A DNA stretch of 64,000 nucleotides from Halobacillus litoralis (GTDB taxonomy: Bacteria > Bacillota > Bacilli > Bacillales > Halobacillaceae): contig NZ_CP026118.1 of NCBI RefSeq assembly GCF_004101865.1, forward strand, positions 2,435,001 to 2,499,000, read 5' to 3'. The notes beneath the pieces were generated by a model. That model ran no database searches, had not been told where the DNA came from, and worked only from the letters and a program-made list of their open reading frames with translations. The translations under genes and the position numbers were made by a program. Numbering within the stretch: position 1 is the first letter of the stretch; each line of letters starts with the position of its first letter. Shown here piece after piece: positions 24,777 to 34,789 of this stretch.

Positions 24777-25685
24777 ATGGAATCACTTATGAAAAAGTTG
24801 AATAAACCGCTTGTCCTAATTACTGCCTTTTCCATTGTCGGTGCAGGTTCTTCTTTTACGGTTGCACCTGACCAAGCAGAGGCGAAGAGTTGGAAGTATG
24901 AACTTGGTCAAGCGGAAAATCTGAAATATCCAGAGAGGATAGTGGCGGGTGTGTTCAAGACTTTACGAAAAGAGACACGCGGTCCGCTCCCTTTCTCAGA
25001 AGCTTTGCTTACAATTGACAAAATGAATAAGGTGGAAGTGATGGACAATTACTTGAATCGCACCGGTAAAAAAGTGAAACCTGAGGAGATCCGTGACATT
25101 GTAAGTCAAGTGTACGGTATTGATTTGAATACCATTTCGGAACTTGGAGCAGGTAAACAAACGAGCGCCTATTCAGATCATGTTTTTGAAAAAGTGGAAA
25201 AGGGTTTAAAAGCAGATGTGTCCGTGGCCACTCTTATGAGCTTGAGCAAGAAAGAAATCATGGATTTGTATTGGGCTGGTTTCGAAGGGCAAATGGATGG
25301 GGCGGACATGCGCCGGATGATCAATGAAGTCTTCGGTATCAACTTGGAGGGCATCGCCAACCTTGAAGGCTCCGGTGTATCGCTTTTTTCTAAAGAACAG
25401 TGGATTTCCCAATATGAACGTGATTTGTTTGTCGTCCATACAGGGTTCACCGATGTGGATGTATGGGTGTATCCGACAGAATATTTCAAGGAACAGACAG
25501 GGCTTACCGAGCTTCCGCAACAATTGAAAAACAAACTGAGGGACCTCGGATTTTCCTACAATGATGAGGTAGATGGTTATTATTACAGCAACCCGACAGG
25601 CGAGTCTGTGCCTGATGATTTCAAAGGGAAAACGCTTGGGGCCATCATCGGAGTTGCGAATGAGGGATATAGTGAATTGAAATGA
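24777..25685 (+). CDS. Secreted hypothetical protein
   Basis: The 302-residue protein has an N-terminal signal peptide (PLVLITAFSIVGAGSSFTVA) with probable cleavage near AEAKS. The mature part contains two similar segments of about 75 residues, EEIRDIVSQVYGIDLNTISELG and a later DMRRMINEVFGINLEGIANLEG, which look like an internal duplication. The C-terminal half has aromatic-rich beta-like segments. No enzymatic motif was recognised. AUG 24777 follows GGAGGGTG. It ends at a bidirectional terminator. Confidence 0.68.
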   Translation: MESLMKKLNKPLVLITAFSIVGAGSSFTVAPDQAEAKSWKYELGQAENLKYPERIVAGVFKTLRKETRGPLPFSEALLTIDKMNKVEVMDNYLNRTGKKVKPEEIRDIVSQVYGIDLNTISELGAGKQTSAYSDHVFEKVEKGLKADVSVATLMSLSKKEIMDLYWAGFEGQMDGADMRRMINEVFGINLEGIANLEGSGVSLFSKEQWISQYERDLFVVHTGFTDVDVWVYPTEYFKEQTGLTELPQQLKNKLRDLGFSYNDEVDGYYYSNPTGESVPDDFKGKTLGAIIGVANEGYSELK

Positions 25686-25710
25686 AGAAAAAACATTAGA
25701 AGTGGCAAAC

Positions 25711-25742
25711 GAGACGCCTGCATTTCAAAGTCCAGGCGTCTC
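25711..25742. terminator. Bidirectional terminator
   Basis: GAGACGCCTG (25711-25720) and CAGGCGTCTC (25733-25742) form a perfect 10-bp stem between convergent genes. Confidence 0.8.
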
Positions 25743-25749
25743 TTCTCTA

Positions 25750-26226
25750 TCAATGGGAGTCAAAGGCCTCTTTATAATATTCTCTTAACTCAACTGCGTT
25801 GTCTTGCCATTCCACCGGTTGCCCGTTGACAATCTGGCCAAGGGCATCCAAACATCTGTGCCATCCTGCAGCGACATACATCGCCATTTCCTTACCGTCA
25901 AAAATGTGTGTGAAGATCATTTGGCATCCTACATCCTCTTCTAGTAGGGAAACTTGCAGCAAATCGTCCATTTCACGGAATTCGAAGGTATGGGGTTTCT
26001 TTAATTCCGTTATGACCGCTTCATATGTCGATCCTTCTCCGTCATCCATGGCAATCTTCCCACCTGGTCTCAGGTCCATCTCTCCTGTCGCGAAAGGGTA
26101 CCATTGAGAGAAGTCACTGGGAGTCGTGATTACACGGAAAACTTCTTCTCGTTGATAAGGAAAGGAACGCTCAAACCTTAAAGCATAGCGGCCGTTTGAC
26201 TCATGCAGTGTTCCATATTCATTCAT
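25750..26226 (-). CDS. SRPBCC/AHSA1-family protein
   Basis: The 158-residue protein matches the activator-of-Hsp90-like START fold: RSFPYQREEVFRVITTPSDF, QWYPFATGEMDLRPGGKI, then FTHIFDGKEMAMYVAAGWHR and a terminal helix. Members bind hydrophobic ligands or modulate other proteins, and the specific role is unknown. It is a single gene convergent with the secreted protein upstream. Confidence 0.82.
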   Translation of the reverse strand: MNEYGTLHESNGRYALRFERSFPYQREEVFRVITTPSDFSQWYPFATGEMDLRPGGKIAMDDGEGSTYEAVITELKKPHTFEFREMDDLLQVSLLEEDVGCQMIFTHIFDGKEMAMYVAAGWHRCLDALGQIVNGQPVEWQDNAVELREYYKEAFDSH

Positions 26227-26299
26227 GTTTCACCCTCCATGTCTTATATGTTAATTATAAAAGATGCCCCTTCTGATTTATTACACACCTCGATCCTGA

Positions 26300-27262
26300 T
26301 CATCTATATAGATCAATAATTTCCTTTGCTCGGTCTGTTACTTTATCAATTAAATCCAATGGAGAAAGAATTCTTACCTGGTTCCCAAAACCGACTATGT
26401 AGTTAACAGCTTCTTCTTCGGTGTTGAAGATCAAACCCAGTTCTGTCCATCCATTTTCTGTAGTCATCCCCTCATATTCTGCCTGCACGAAGCGTCCAGT
26501 AAACTTAATTCTTTGATGGGCAAAAGGAGAAACGTTCACCTTCACTTGAAACTCTGGCAGACTTTGCATGAATTGTTTTTTTGATTGCTCCCAATGGTCT
26601 GATAGTTTGAAATCAGATGGCCTGTTAAAATCTTCATCCATTATTTCACCCTCTATGATTCGGGTGACTTTATAGCTGCGAAATTCATCTTGCTGGTTCA
26701 ACGCTATCACATACCAATTACTTGATTTGGCCACTAACCCAAGTGGTTTGACTATGGAATCTCTTATTTCTCCATTGGCTTTTTTGTAAGAAATGGTTAC
26801 TTTTTTATTGTTCATAACCGCTTCTTTCATTACTTTCATTGCAGGATTCATTTCATTAGTGCTGTTCTTCCACGTACCCATATCGACATATATTCTTTCC
26901 CAGAGATTCACTGCACTTTGCTTGGCTCCTTCTGGCAAGGACAACATGAGCTTATCCCTGATGTCCTTTGAGGAAATATCCATGTTTAAGTCATTCATGA
27001 TTTTTTCAGCATGAGGCAAGAATAGCGAAAGCATTTCTTTTTCCTTCAACCAGCTCAGTCTTTGCTTCCAGTTATCGACAAGCTTCCATCCTCCTGCTTT
27101 TCCTCTTTCCGCATAAACGGGGATTCCGGCTGCACTTAATGATTCCATGTCTCTATGGACCGTTCTTTCGGAAACCACAAGTTCCTCAGCCATCTCCCGT
27201 GTGGATATAATTTCGCCATGTTGCAAAAGAAGCAGAATCTTAATTAATCTTTCAGCTTTCAT
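26300..27262 (-). CDS. DeoR-type HTH regulator with WYL domain
   Basis: The 320-residue protein has an N-terminal helix-turn-helix (RLIKILLLLQHGEIISTREM, then AEELVVSERTVHRDMESLSA) and a WYL domain in the middle (VKPLGLVAKSSNWYVIALNQ, FRSYKVTRI), followed by the WCX C-terminal part. WYL proteins sense nucleotides or small ligands. It is divergent from an SDR gene with a palindromic site between them, so local control of that gene and itself is likely. Confidence 0.88.
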   Translation of the reverse strand: MKAERLIKILLLLQHGEIISTREMAEELVVSERTVHRDMESLSAAGIPVYAERGKAGGWKLVDNWKQRLSWLKEKEMLSLFLPHAEKIMNDLNMDISSKDIRDKLMLSLPEGAKQSAVNLWERIYVDMGTWKNSTNEMNPAMKVMKEAVMNNKKVTISYKKANGEIRDSIVKPLGLVAKSSNWYVIALNQQDEFRSYKVTRIIEGEIMDEDFNRPSDFKLSDHWEQSKKQFMQSLPEFQVKVNVSPFAHQRIKFTGRFVQAEYEGMTTENGWTELGLIFNTEEEAVNYIVGFGNQVRILSPLDLIDKVTDRAKEIIDLYR

Positions 27263-27287
27263 CAGTTATTCCCCTTATTTTTTAATC

Positions 27288-27304
27288 ATGACAGTATATG
27301 TCAT
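27288..27304. promoter_or_regulatory. Candidate operator of the WYL regulator
   Basis: ATGACA and TGTCAT flank GTATA as an inverted repeat in the 88-bp region between the divergent regulator and SDR genes. Confidence 0.5.
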
Positions 27305-27350
27305 ATATATAACTTATTATAAGGTTACATAAATAGAAAGGGTGATGAAG

Positions 27351-28232
27351 ATGAAGCTTGAAATGAATCTGGAAAATAAAATAGCAATTGTAGCTGGAGC
27401 AACAAGGGGAGCGGGCCGCGCTATGGCAATCAAACTTGGAGAAGCTGGAGCAACTGTCTATGTGACTGGACGTACAACTAGAGAAGGAATCTCCCCCATG
27501 CAACGGAAAGAAACCATTGAAGAGACAGCTGAACTGGTCAATGATTCGGGGGGAGAGGGCATCCCTGTAAAAGTGGACCATACAGACGAAGCACAAGTAG
27601 AAAAGTTCATTAACAAAGTGAATAGGGAACAAAATGGACGTTTGGATATTCTTGTGAATGATGTGTGGGGAGGAGACCCTCTCACAGAATGGGGAAAAGA
27701 TGTCGGGGATCATAATCTTCAAAAGGGGTTGCAAATGCAAAGACAAGCTGTTCAAGCTCATTTCATTACTTCTCATTTCGCATTACCTTTAATGAAAAAG
27801 AAGAACGCGGGATTGATTGTAGAAATCACTGACGGGGTAGATTCTGAATATAGAGGGAATTTTTATTATAGTTTAGCGAAGGTCTCCAACATCCATATGG
27901 CAAAAGCGATGGCAGAAGACTTAAAAGATTACAATATTACTTCAATAGCATTAACTCCAGGATTCCTCCGTTCAGAAGCAATGTTGGAGCTTTTCGGAGT
28001 GACAGAAGAAAATTGGAAGGATGGAGTAAAAGTGGAAAAGCATTTTATTGCATCTGAAACCCCTTTTTATATCGGGGAAGCTCTAAAATATCTGGCTTTG
28101 GATCCGGATGTGCGTAGATTTAATGGAAAAACATTAAGTACTTGGGAGCTTTCGGATGTTTATGGATTTAAAGATGTGGATGGAACACAACCGCATTGGG
28201 GAAACTATTATAAAGAAAATGTTGAGAAATAA
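27351..28232 (+). CDS. Short-chain dehydrogenase/reductase
   Basis: The 293-residue protein has the Rossmann motif GATRGAGRAMA, an NDVWGG segment in place of the usual NNAG, the catalytic-type YSLAK and ALTPGFLRSEAM. It resembles the SDR subgroup annotated as HSDL2-like or DHRS1-like; the substrate is unknown. Three start codons lie close together (GTG 27342, ATG 27345, ATG 27351); the last is best spaced from AAAGGG. It is divergent from the WYL regulator. Confidence 0.85.
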   Translation: MKLEMNLENKIAIVAGATRGAGRAMAIKLGEAGATVYVTGRTTREGISPMQRKETIEETAELVNDSGGEGIPVKVDHTDEAQVEKFINKVNREQNGRLDILVNDVWGGDPLTEWGKDVGDHNLQKGLQMQRQAVQAHFITSHFALPLMKKKNAGLIVEITDGVDSEYRGNFYYSLAKVSNIHMAKAMAEDLKDYNITSIALTPGFLRSEAMLELFGVTEENWKDGVKVEKHFIASETPFYIGEALKYLALDPDVRRFNGKTLSTWELSDVYGFKDVDGTQPHWGNYYKENVEK

Positions 28233-28327
28233 AGTAATACATCACTAAGGATGTAGAATAGCACACAATAATTCCTGCATTGTTTTCCCATTGTTGAAAT
28301 CCAATCATCCGCGGTGTATAAGAATGA

Positions 28328-28366
28328 ACAAGAGACCAAATCGCCTATGATCTGGTCCCTTGTTTT
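28328..28366. terminator. Terminator between convergent SDR and Nudix genes
   Basis: ACAAGAGACCA pairs with TGGTCCCTTGT with one mismatch and is followed by TTTG. Confidence 0.6.
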
Positions 28367-28412
28367 GTTCTCCACCGTCACATTATTATTTCCACCTTAA
28401 CCACAAGAGCTT

Positions 28413-29033
28413 TTATCTTTTCATGACCTCAACGAAATGGGCTAAAATTCTCGCTGTCATCCCCCAGATCACTTTATCTTCGTAAATATAGAAGTATTCC
28501 TCTAATTGACGTGTCCTCCAATTGTAGTTTTCTCCCCCGGGAATAAGTTCAAAAGGAAAATCTTCTTCCGGGTGTGCTTCAAAGTGTACATAATGAATGC
28601 GTGGTTTATTTTCCATGAAAAAGGAGAGGGGGACGGTGAAGACCTCTCTCACTTCATCGGGATTTTTGATGATTTCTTCCTCAGAAACCTCAAGGTAACC
28701 AACGAAAGAGTAAACGATCATACCGAAAGGCGAGATGAGATAATCGAGCGGGTGTACTTCACAAAGGTCGTTTCTCTCGATTCCAAGCTCCTCTTCTGTC
28801 TCTCGAATCGCGGCTTGCTGGGCAGTGGGGTCGAGAGGATCGATTTTTCCACCTGGGAAGCAAACCTCTCCCGGCTGCCTGCGCATCTGGTGGGAGCGGA
28901 CTTCGAAAAGGACATGAGGCTCTCCGTCTTTCTGGATCAAGGGTAGCAGGACGGCGAATTTTCTGAACTGCTCATGTCCGAGGACAGATGGTTCATGCTT
29001 CTTTACTTTATTGAAAATGGTTTTAGCGTCCAT
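28413..29033 (-). CDS. Nudix hydrolase, coenzyme A pyrophosphatase type
   Basis: The 206-residue protein has the CoA-pyrophosphatase family motif VRSHQMRRQPGEVCFPGG directly before a Nudix box (PGGKIDPLDPTAQQAAIRET followed by EEELGI). The acidic REtEEE residues would bind the metal. The expected reaction splits CoA or its oxidised forms into phosphopantetheine and 3',5'-ADP. The start ATG at 29033 follows GAGGTG; a frame 13 codons longer runs through that ribosome site. Confidence 0.88.
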   Translation of the reverse strand: MDAKTIFNKVKKHEPSVLGHEQFRKFAVLLPLIQKDGEPHVLFEVRSHQMRRQPGEVCFPGGKIDPLDPTAQQAAIRETEEELGIERNDLCEVHPLDYLISPFGMIVYSFVGYLEVSEEEIIKNPDEVREVFTVPLSFFMENKPRIHYVHFEAHPEEDFPFELIPGGENYNWRTRQLEEYFYIYEDKVIWGMTARILAHFVEVMKR

Positions 29034-29117
29034 AATTTCACCTCGTTCTTTTACTATATCAGAAGGGGCCAAAGAATAGAAAAGAGGACTTATTAAGATA
29101 GATCAACTTAACCCCAT

Positions 29118-29828
29118 TCAATAAAATCTATAAGGTAAATGACTTCTCCTTGGGTACATTTTATAAAAAATGACGAGTACGAAGAGGAGGATTACAAGCA
29201 GCGCTACCCCAGAATACACTCCTAAGGACTTCATGAGTTGTAGGCTTTCTGTGTGATCATCCACACTTGCAGGTCCGTTTTGAAAGGGAACATATTGGAT
29301 GAGGAAACTTAAAAGGTTACTAAAAGAGTGGGCAGCCATCGGGATCCATATACTCTTTGTCTTTAAATAAAGAATGGAAAAGAAAATCGAGGCTAATAGC
29401 GCACTGAGAAAACCGGATGGCCCATGAAAAATGGCGAAGGTTAAAGATACTAGTATTACACCAGCGAACGTTCCTAACCGCTTGCACCAGTTATTTAATA
29501 AGACACCTCTAAATAAGAGCTCTTCTATAAAAGGGGCGATCATAACAACCAGAACGAAATAAATGGAAATAATTCCTGAACTCTCCTGGTTAGCTGAAGA
29601 TTGCATGATTTCATCTGTTACCCCACTTAGAAAAGAAGGACTTATCAAGCCTATGACATTCCATAATACCAAGACAGAGGCAAAAGAAGCGGCTTTGATG
29701 ACAACGACTACACCAAATACTTTAACGAGTTCAGGAATACTGAAGGAAGGTTTGGAGGTGAGGTGGGAGAAGGAGATATTGTATTTCTTGAATTGAATGT
29801 ACAACCATAATCCGACTCCTGTGTACAC
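29118..29828 (-). CDS. CPBP-family intramembrane metalloprotease, probable 5' frameshift
   Basis: The 236 residues readable in this frame are hydrophobic and carry the CPBP/Abi motifs: EELLFRGVLL with the two glutamates and arginine, FAIFHGPSG and the HSFSN helix. Such proteases process prenylated or bacteriocin-related peptides, or give self-immunity. The apparent start is GTG 29828, but the same frame stays coding-like upstream (WIIVGGVIFALIQVP) with no start codon. A TTG behind GAGGGGG at 29956-29958 opens a different frame (MNTNNGLHKI). A one-base shift near 29890-29910 would join the two. This may be a pseudogene or a sequence error. Confidence 0.72.
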   Translation of the reverse strand: MYTGVGLWLYIQFKKYNISFSHLTSKPSFSIPELVKVFGVVVVIKAASFASVLVLWNVIGLISPSFLSGVTDEIMQSSANQESSGIISIYFVLVVMIAPFIEELLFRGVLLNNWCKRLGTFAGVILVSLTFAIFHGPSGFLSALLASIFFSILYLKTKSIWIPMAAHSFSNLLSFLIQYVPFQNGPASVDDHTESLQLMKSLGVYSGVALLVILLFVLVIFYKMYPRRSHLPYRFY

Positions 29829-29958
29829 ATATATATGAAAAGGGTAATTAAGGGGAACCTGAATTAACGCAAAAATAACGCCTCCTACAATGATCCAGTA
29901 ACAACCAGAGCAATAACTTCCATATTTTAATCTTATGTAATCCGTTATTCGTGTTCAA
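29829..29958 (-). other. Out-of-frame 5' part of the CPBP gene
   Basis: The TTG at 29958-29956, behind GAGGGGG, reads about 20 residues ending in KIWKLLLWLLL, a plausible first membrane segment. The frame then degenerates, while the frame of the downstream gene takes over with a second hydrophobic segment. This is the expected pattern for a single frameshift. Confidence 0.55.
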
Positions 29959-30091
29959 ATTTTATGCCCCCTCATATCCCAGACTCCTCTACACGCTGTG
30001 AATATTCTAACATAAAATTCCAAAAAACTGACTTATTCCAAATAAAAAAGCCACCATCATATAAAGTATGATCGCGACTTTTCCATTCTTC

Positions 30092-32035
30092 TTAAAGGGC
30101 TTCTTTAATGATTTTCTTATAATAGAGAACAGACAAAAGTCCGAAAATCGAATATAGGGCTGTGTAGAGACCCATGACGATGAACATCGGCGTCCACAGT
30201 TCTGTTCCAAAGAAGAACCAGCCGGAATTGACGGCAAAGTAGCTGTGCAGCAATCCGACCATTAACGGAATTCCGAAGTTGAACAGCTGCTTCCCTTGAA
30301 TTCCCCGCAAAAGGTCGCCACGGGTGAAGCCGAGTTTTCTTAAAATCGTATAGCTTCCTTTTTCGTCTTCACCTTCGTCCATTTGTTTAAAGTAAAGCAC
30401 ACATCCGGATGTGATCAGGAACGTGAGGCCGAGGAAGCCGACGATGAACATGACAAGACCCATATTCAGTTTTTGCTGTTTAGCCACATTCCATTGTGAG
30501 CCATGAGCACGTGTTTCATTCAATCCCATTCTCTCGAAAATTTCAAAAGCTTCTGCTTGTTCTCCTTGTTGATCAAGGTTGATGCCAGTGTAAAGGTTCG
30601 GTTTTCCCTGAAGTTCAGGATTGAAGTTATTTTTCACTTGAGAAAACATCTTTTCATCTACGACTGCAATCGGCAGCCCGCCAGCTACGTAATAGGAGGA
30701 AAGGACATAGTCTTTCTCAAGACCGAGATAGTCAAGCTCCATCCAGTTATCATTCAGGTGGATACCGGCAGTGCCTGCGCCTTCTAAAGAGATGAAGGAC
30801 TGCATCAGGTCTGTATAACCAGTGAGCTTCATTTCGCCTTCATCTAAATGGATATCCTCCACTGCGGCTTCACTGATGACGGGGAGGGGCGTCTGTTCTG
30901 TATCGAAGTTCAAGTCATCAATCTTGGCATCAAGGATGTCTCTGACGTTGAACTCAACCTCGAACACTTCGATGGTCTTTTCGGAATACCCGATGCCCGC
31001 GTCTTCCAAGCGATTCATAAACGTTTGGGCGCTCTCTTCATCTGTGATCGAGAAATCATCCGGGACACTATTTTGGGCCGACTTTTCAGTTGAATAGTAA
31101 GAAATGTAGCTGAGCGACAGCAAACTAATCGCCAGAGCGGATACCGTCGTAATTACCGTCAAAAGAAAAGCATTCGATTTCATTCGGAACATGATCGAGG
31201 ATAAGGACAGCACTTCATTGATGTTCATATAGCCGTTTTTATTTTTACGGATCAAGTTCGTGACGAATCGTACGGAACCTTTATAGAAAAAGTAGGTACC
31301 GATGATGACAACAGCCAGGATGAACCCCATCGCCAAAAACAACCCATTGATGGTGACAATGTCTCCTTCGAACAGCTGGGAGGAGACGAAATAGCCTGTG
31401 GCGATCATTAAAATTCCGAAAATCCCCATGATGTGTTCCCATATGGACAGCTTCTTCACCTTCCCTTGGGAGCTTGATGTCACACGGAAAAGGGCGAGAA
31501 TCGACTGCCGTTTGATGAACAAATAATTCGTCAGCATGATCAGGACGTAAATAGCAGCGAAGACAAGCAGGGTTTGCCCTAAAGCTTCAGTGGAGAAGTG
31601 AAGGTTTGCCATTTCATCGACTCCGATGACTTGGAAAAAGCTCATCAAAATCAATTTAGAGATGGCGAAACCGACAAAAATCCCAATAACGAGCGATCCG
31701 AAATAGATGATGAGATTTTCTGTGCTCAATATCTTGAAAATGCGGTTCTTCGTCATGCCGATCAACTGGAATAAGCCGATCTCCTGGCTTCGTCGTTTAA
31801 TGAACAATGTGTTGGCATATAACAGAAAAATCGCGACGATAGCGATGAGTAGGACGGATGCCACTCTGACAGCGGCTTCACCTTTAATAGAACCCTCCTG
31901 GCTCATCGATGGGTCATACTGGAGGGTAACGAATGAAAAATATAAAGCCACACTGAAAATGAGTGCGAATACATATAAATAGTAGTTTTTCAGGTTCTTT
32001 TTCAAGTTGCGGAAAATGAGCTGATTAATGTTCAT
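30092..32035 (-). CDS. BceB-type ABC transporter permease
   Basis: The 647-residue protein has about ten membrane helices in the FtsX/BceB arrangement. One large extracytoplasmic domain (about residues 310-510) lies between helices 7 and 8, and typically forms the peptide sensor. With the adjacent ATPase it removes antimicrobial peptides from lipid II-cycle targets and signals to the paired histidine kinase. ATG 32035 overlaps the end of the ATPase gene by 11 bases; a GTG three codons earlier is also possible. It is the last gene in the module. Confidence 0.92.
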   Translation of the reverse strand: MNINQLIFRNLKKNLKNYYLYVFALIFSVALYFSFVTLQYDPSMSQEGSIKGEAAVRVASVLLIAIVAIFLLYANTLFIKRRSQEIGLFQLIGMTKNRIFKILSTENLIIYFGSLVIGIFVGFAISKLILMSFFQVIGVDEMANLHFSTEALGQTLLVFAAIYVLIMLTNYLFIKRQSILALFRVTSSSQGKVKKLSIWEHIMGIFGILMIATGYFVSSQLFEGDIVTINGLFLAMGFILAVVIIGTYFFYKGSVRFVTNLIRKNKNGYMNINEVLSLSSIMFRMKSNAFLLTVITTVSALAISLLSLSYISYYSTEKSAQNSVPDDFSITDEESAQTFMNRLEDAGIGYSEKTIEVFEVEFNVRDILDAKIDDLNFDTEQTPLPVISEAAVEDIHLDEGEMKLTGYTDLMQSFISLEGAGTAGIHLNDNWMELDYLGLEKDYVLSSYYVAGGLPIAVVDEKMFSQVKNNFNPELQGKPNLYTGINLDQQGEQAEAFEIFERMGLNETRAHGSQWNVAKQQKLNMGLVMFIVGFLGLTFLITSGCVLYFKQMDEGEDEKGSYTILRKLGFTRGDLLRGIQGKQLFNFGIPLMVGLLHSYFAVNSGWFFFGTELWTPMFIVMGLYTALYSIFGLLSVLYYKKIIKEAL

Positions 32036-32786
32036 ACTGGACACCGCCCAAGACTCCCTGCGTCTTCATGATATCTTTCAGAAAAGCTTGTCTTGTTTGA
32101 TCGCCTTTGTTCAACTGTGTATAGATTTGGCCGTCCTTAATGAAGATGACTCGGCTGCTGTAGCTTGCAGCGACTGGATCGTGGGACACCATACCGATCG
32201 TCGCTTCCCGCTTCTGGTTCATATCACTCAGTTTGTCGAGTAAATCGGAAGCAGATTTTGAATCGAGCGCTCCCGTCGGTTCATCCGCAAAAATGATACT
32301 GGGTTCATGGATGAACGCTCTCGCCGCTGAGGTTCGTTGTTTCTGGCCACCGGATATTTCATTCGGATATTTATCCTTCACATCCTCGATGCCCAGTTCC
32401 TCAGCGACCGCATCAAAGCGTTGGATGGCTTCTTTTTTCGATACTTTGGAAATGGATAAAGGCAGCAGAATATTCTCTTTCACAGTCAGGGTATCGAGCA
32501 GATTGTACTCCTGAAAAATGAAGCCGAGGTGATGCTTACGGAATTCTGCTAACTGTTTATCCTTTTTTCCGGTAATCTCCTGACCTTCGATTTTAATGGT
32601 GCCGTGACTGACCCGATCAATGGAAGAAAGCACGTTCAGCAGTGTCGTTTTCCCTGAACCTGATGCCCCCATGATCGTAACGAACTCACCCTTCTGGATT
32701 GACAGATCAATTCCGACCAATACGTGTTGTTTCGTAAATTTATTGCCATAGCTTTTATGAATTTTATTCGCTTCTAATAAACTCAT
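32025..32786 (-). CDS. BceA-type ABC transporter ATP-binding protein
   Basis: The 253-residue ATPase has Walker [10 protein letters not shown], the Q-loop [10 protein letters not shown], signature ISGGQKQR, Walker [14 protein letters not shown] and an H-loop VSHDP. The MacB/BceA subgroup drives detoxification of cell-wall-active peptide antibiotics. AAGGAGG precedes the ATG. Its promoter lies downstream of the sensor-regulator pair, with a TACAAT -10 box at 32820-32815 and no good -35, which fits activator dependence. Confidence 0.94.
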   Translation of the reverse strand: MSLLEANKIHKSYGNKFTKQHVLVGIDLSIQKGEFVTIMGASGSGKTTLLNVLSSIDRVSHGTIKIEGQEITGKKDKQLAEFRKHHLGFIFQEYNLLDTLTVKENILLPLSISKVSKKEAIQRFDAVAEELGIEDVKDKYPNEISGGQKQRTSAARAFIHEPSIIFADEPTGALDSKSASDLLDKLSDMNQKREATIGMVSHDPVAASYSSRVIFIKDGQIYTQLNKGDQTRQAFLKDIMKTQGVLGGVQYEH

Positions 32787-32866
32787 GTAATGACCTCCTT
32801 TGTTCTATAGCTTAATTGTAATAGCATCCATCGGGCTTTTCCTTCCATTCACCTAACAAAATGACG

Positions 32867-32896
32867 GAAGCATGTGACATTTTCGTCACATGCTTC
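32867..32896 (-). promoter_or_regulatory. Candidate BceR operator, or terminator of the sensor gene
   Basis: GAAGCATGTGAC and GTCACATGCTTC form a perfect 12-bp inverted repeat around ATTTTC. It overlaps the stop codon of the kinase gene and lies about 24 bases upstream of the expected -35 of the ATPase promoter. The core TGACA-N4-CGTCA resembles the TNACA-N4-TGTAA pattern of Bce-type operators. The T-run after it is weak, so regulation is favoured. Confidence 0.6.
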
Positions 32897-33890
32897 TGAT
32901 TTTCGTGAATTCGTTCTGTTCTGGAAAAATGAGTGTAAAAGTAGTGCCTGCTCCAAGTTCAGAATCGACCTTAATGTGTATCTTCAAGGCTTTGCGAATA
33001 CGATCGGTCAAATAGAGTCCCATCCCGGTGGCAGCACTATCCTGATGCTGCGTTGTAGAAGTGAACCCTTTTTCAAAAATACGGGATATGTCACGCGGGT
33101 CTATCCCCCGGCCCTGATCCTTCACTTGCAGGCAGCTTCGTCCGTCCTTTGTAAAACTTGTGATAGCAATATCTGTAGCATCACTATATTTAACCGCATT
33201 CGTCAGCAGTTGGCGCACGATGAAGGCAAGCCACTTGCTATCACTGAGGACGCTTTCGACTTCCAAATCTATATCAAAGCCGATTCCCTTTTGCATGCAC
33301 CATGACTTCAGTGATTTGATTTCATTGAAAAGCAGAGCCTCGAGTTCAACTTCCTCTATATAGAGGTCGTTTTCAATGAAGGGAATCCTTTTCTGGTGGA
33401 GCTGTTGATCGAGAAGCAGGTGGATCCGCAGCCACTCATAAGTCAGTTGGGACTTCAGCTTATAATCATCGAGCCGGTCGATGATCAGCCGCATCGCTGT
33501 CAAAGGCGTCTTCACTTCGTGGATCCAGGAGAGAAGCTCATCTTTTTCCTGCTCCAAATAACCTTGATTGTGAGCAAGCTCCTGCTTCAAATGCTCCATT
33601 TGATCACTGACATTCGTCTCGATGATTCTCTCAAATGGACTGTCCGATTCCGGTATTGTCGTCAGATCAAGGTCGTGTTCACGCTGATCGATCGCCACGT
33701 AAAACGGAGTTTCTTTCCGGTAACGGACGAATAGGAAAATGATGAAAATGATGATTGATAAAAAGACATAATATAGCATCGAGGTGACAGGGATGGTCGT
33801 ATCGACGAGGGCAACTAACAAGGCAAGCACCTGCAGCCCTGAGAAAAGTAATATCCAGCTGCTTCTTTCTAATAGATAGGTGCGGATCAT
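32886..33890 (-). CDS. BceS-type intramembrane-sensing histidine kinase
   Basis: The 334-residue kinase has two membrane helices with almost no extracytoplasmic loop (about residues 12-55), the hallmark of intramembrane-sensing kinases that rely on a BceAB transporter for input. The phosphoacceptor is His in WIHEVKTPLTAMR, followed by N-box LTNAVKYS, DQGRGI and GMGLYL ATP-lid motifs. It overlaps the response-regulator gene by four bases. Confidence 0.93.
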   Translation of the reverse strand: MIRTYLLERSSWILLFSGLQVLALLVALVDTTIPVTSMLYYVFLSIIIFIIFLFVRYRKETPFYVAIDQREHDLDLTTIPESDSPFERIIETNVSDQMEHLKQELAHNQGYLEQEKDELLSWIHEVKTPLTAMRLIIDRLDDYKLKSQLTYEWLRIHLLLDQQLHQKRIPFIENDLYIEEVELEALLFNEIKSLKSWCMQKGIGFDIDLEVESVLSDSKWLAFIVRQLLTNAVKYSDATDIAITSFTKDGRSCLQVKDQGRGIDPRDISRIFEKGFTSTTQHQDSAATGMGLYLTDRIRKALKIHIKVDSELGAGTTFTLIFPEQNEFTKIRSM

Positions 33891-34588
33891 GGCTCCATCT
33901 GCTCCTTCGCCACATACCCCTGGCCGACCTTCGTTTCAATTGCCTGTTCCAACCCGATGTCTGTAAGTTTTTTGCGGAGACGATTGACATTGACTGTAAG
34001 CGTATTATCACTGACAAAGCGTTCGTCCTCCCACAGACGGTTGATCAATTCTTCCCTGCTGACAACCTTGCTTTTCTTTTCAATCAGCTGTTTTAAGATC
34101 AAGACTTCATTTTTTGTTAAATCGATAGCTCCTTGGTCATTTGTCACCCGGTTCCGTTCATAATCGATGGTTGCACCGAGCCATGTCTTCAATTCGTTCG
34201 TTTCTGTGTTGTAATTATAAACACGGCGGAGGATGGCTTGGATTTTGGCGACGAGCACATCGAAATGGAACGGTTTCTGGATAAAATCGTCAGCCCCTAA
34301 ATTCATGGACATCACCATATCTGTCGGGTGGTCACGTGAGGAGAGGAAAATGATCGGCACATTGGAGTGCTCGCGAATCATCCGGCACCAGTGGAAACCA
34401 TCGAACTTCGGGAGCTGGATATCGATGATGACGAGCGCTGGTTCGGTTTTCGTAAAGGTTTCCATCACCCTGTTGAAATCCTCAACTCCATACACCTCAT
34501 AGGACCATTGGGATAACCGTTCTTCGATTTCCTGGAATAATGTCCGGTCGTCTTCAATCAGTAAGAGCTTGAACAACTTTGACACCAC
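33887..34588 (-). CDS. BceR-type response regulator (OmpR family)
   Basis: The 233-residue regulator has a receiver domain with the acidic pair in LLIEDD, the phosphoacceptor aspartate in LVIIDIQLP and lysine in FIQKPF, then a winged-helix DNA-binding domain (LTKNEVLILKQLIEKKSKVV, TVNVNRLRKKL). It should activate the transporter genes on peptide stress. The start is ambiguous: GTG 34588, GTG 34585 or TTG 34576 all lie near GGAAAG. Confidence 0.93.
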   Translation of the reverse strand: MVSKLFKLLLIEDDRTLFQEIEERLSQWSYEVYGVEDFNRVMETFTKTEPALVIIDIQLPKFDGFHWCRMIREHSNVPIIFLSSRDHPTDMVMSMNLGADDFIQKPFHFDVLVAKIQAILRRVYNYNTETNELKTWLGATIDYERNRVTNDQGAIDLTKNEVLILKQLIEKKSKVVSREELINRLWEDERFVSDNTLTVNVNRLRKKLTDIGLEQAIETKVGQGYVAKEQMEP

Positions 34589-34789
34589 GCTTTCCGTTTT
34601 TTACCTGTTCTCAGTATATCAAATCTTTATCTGGTAAGCGTTTTATCCAATTGGTGCGTTACTGCGGAAAAAACTTTTTTGATAATTCGATTAAATACTC
34701 TTTAAAATTGGCGCTGACGGGCGTACAATGAATACTAATATCCAAAACGGCCAAGCCGATCATCTTATAGAAAAAAAGGAGTCCTGAAT

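Noticed and set aside
30007..30120. Short hydrophobic frame downstream of the BceB-type permease, ending AFLFGISQFFGILC
   Set aside because: It looks coding-like, but no ATG, GTG or TTG start with a ribosome site is present except an internal ATG giving about 17 residues. It overlaps the end of the permease gene in another frame.
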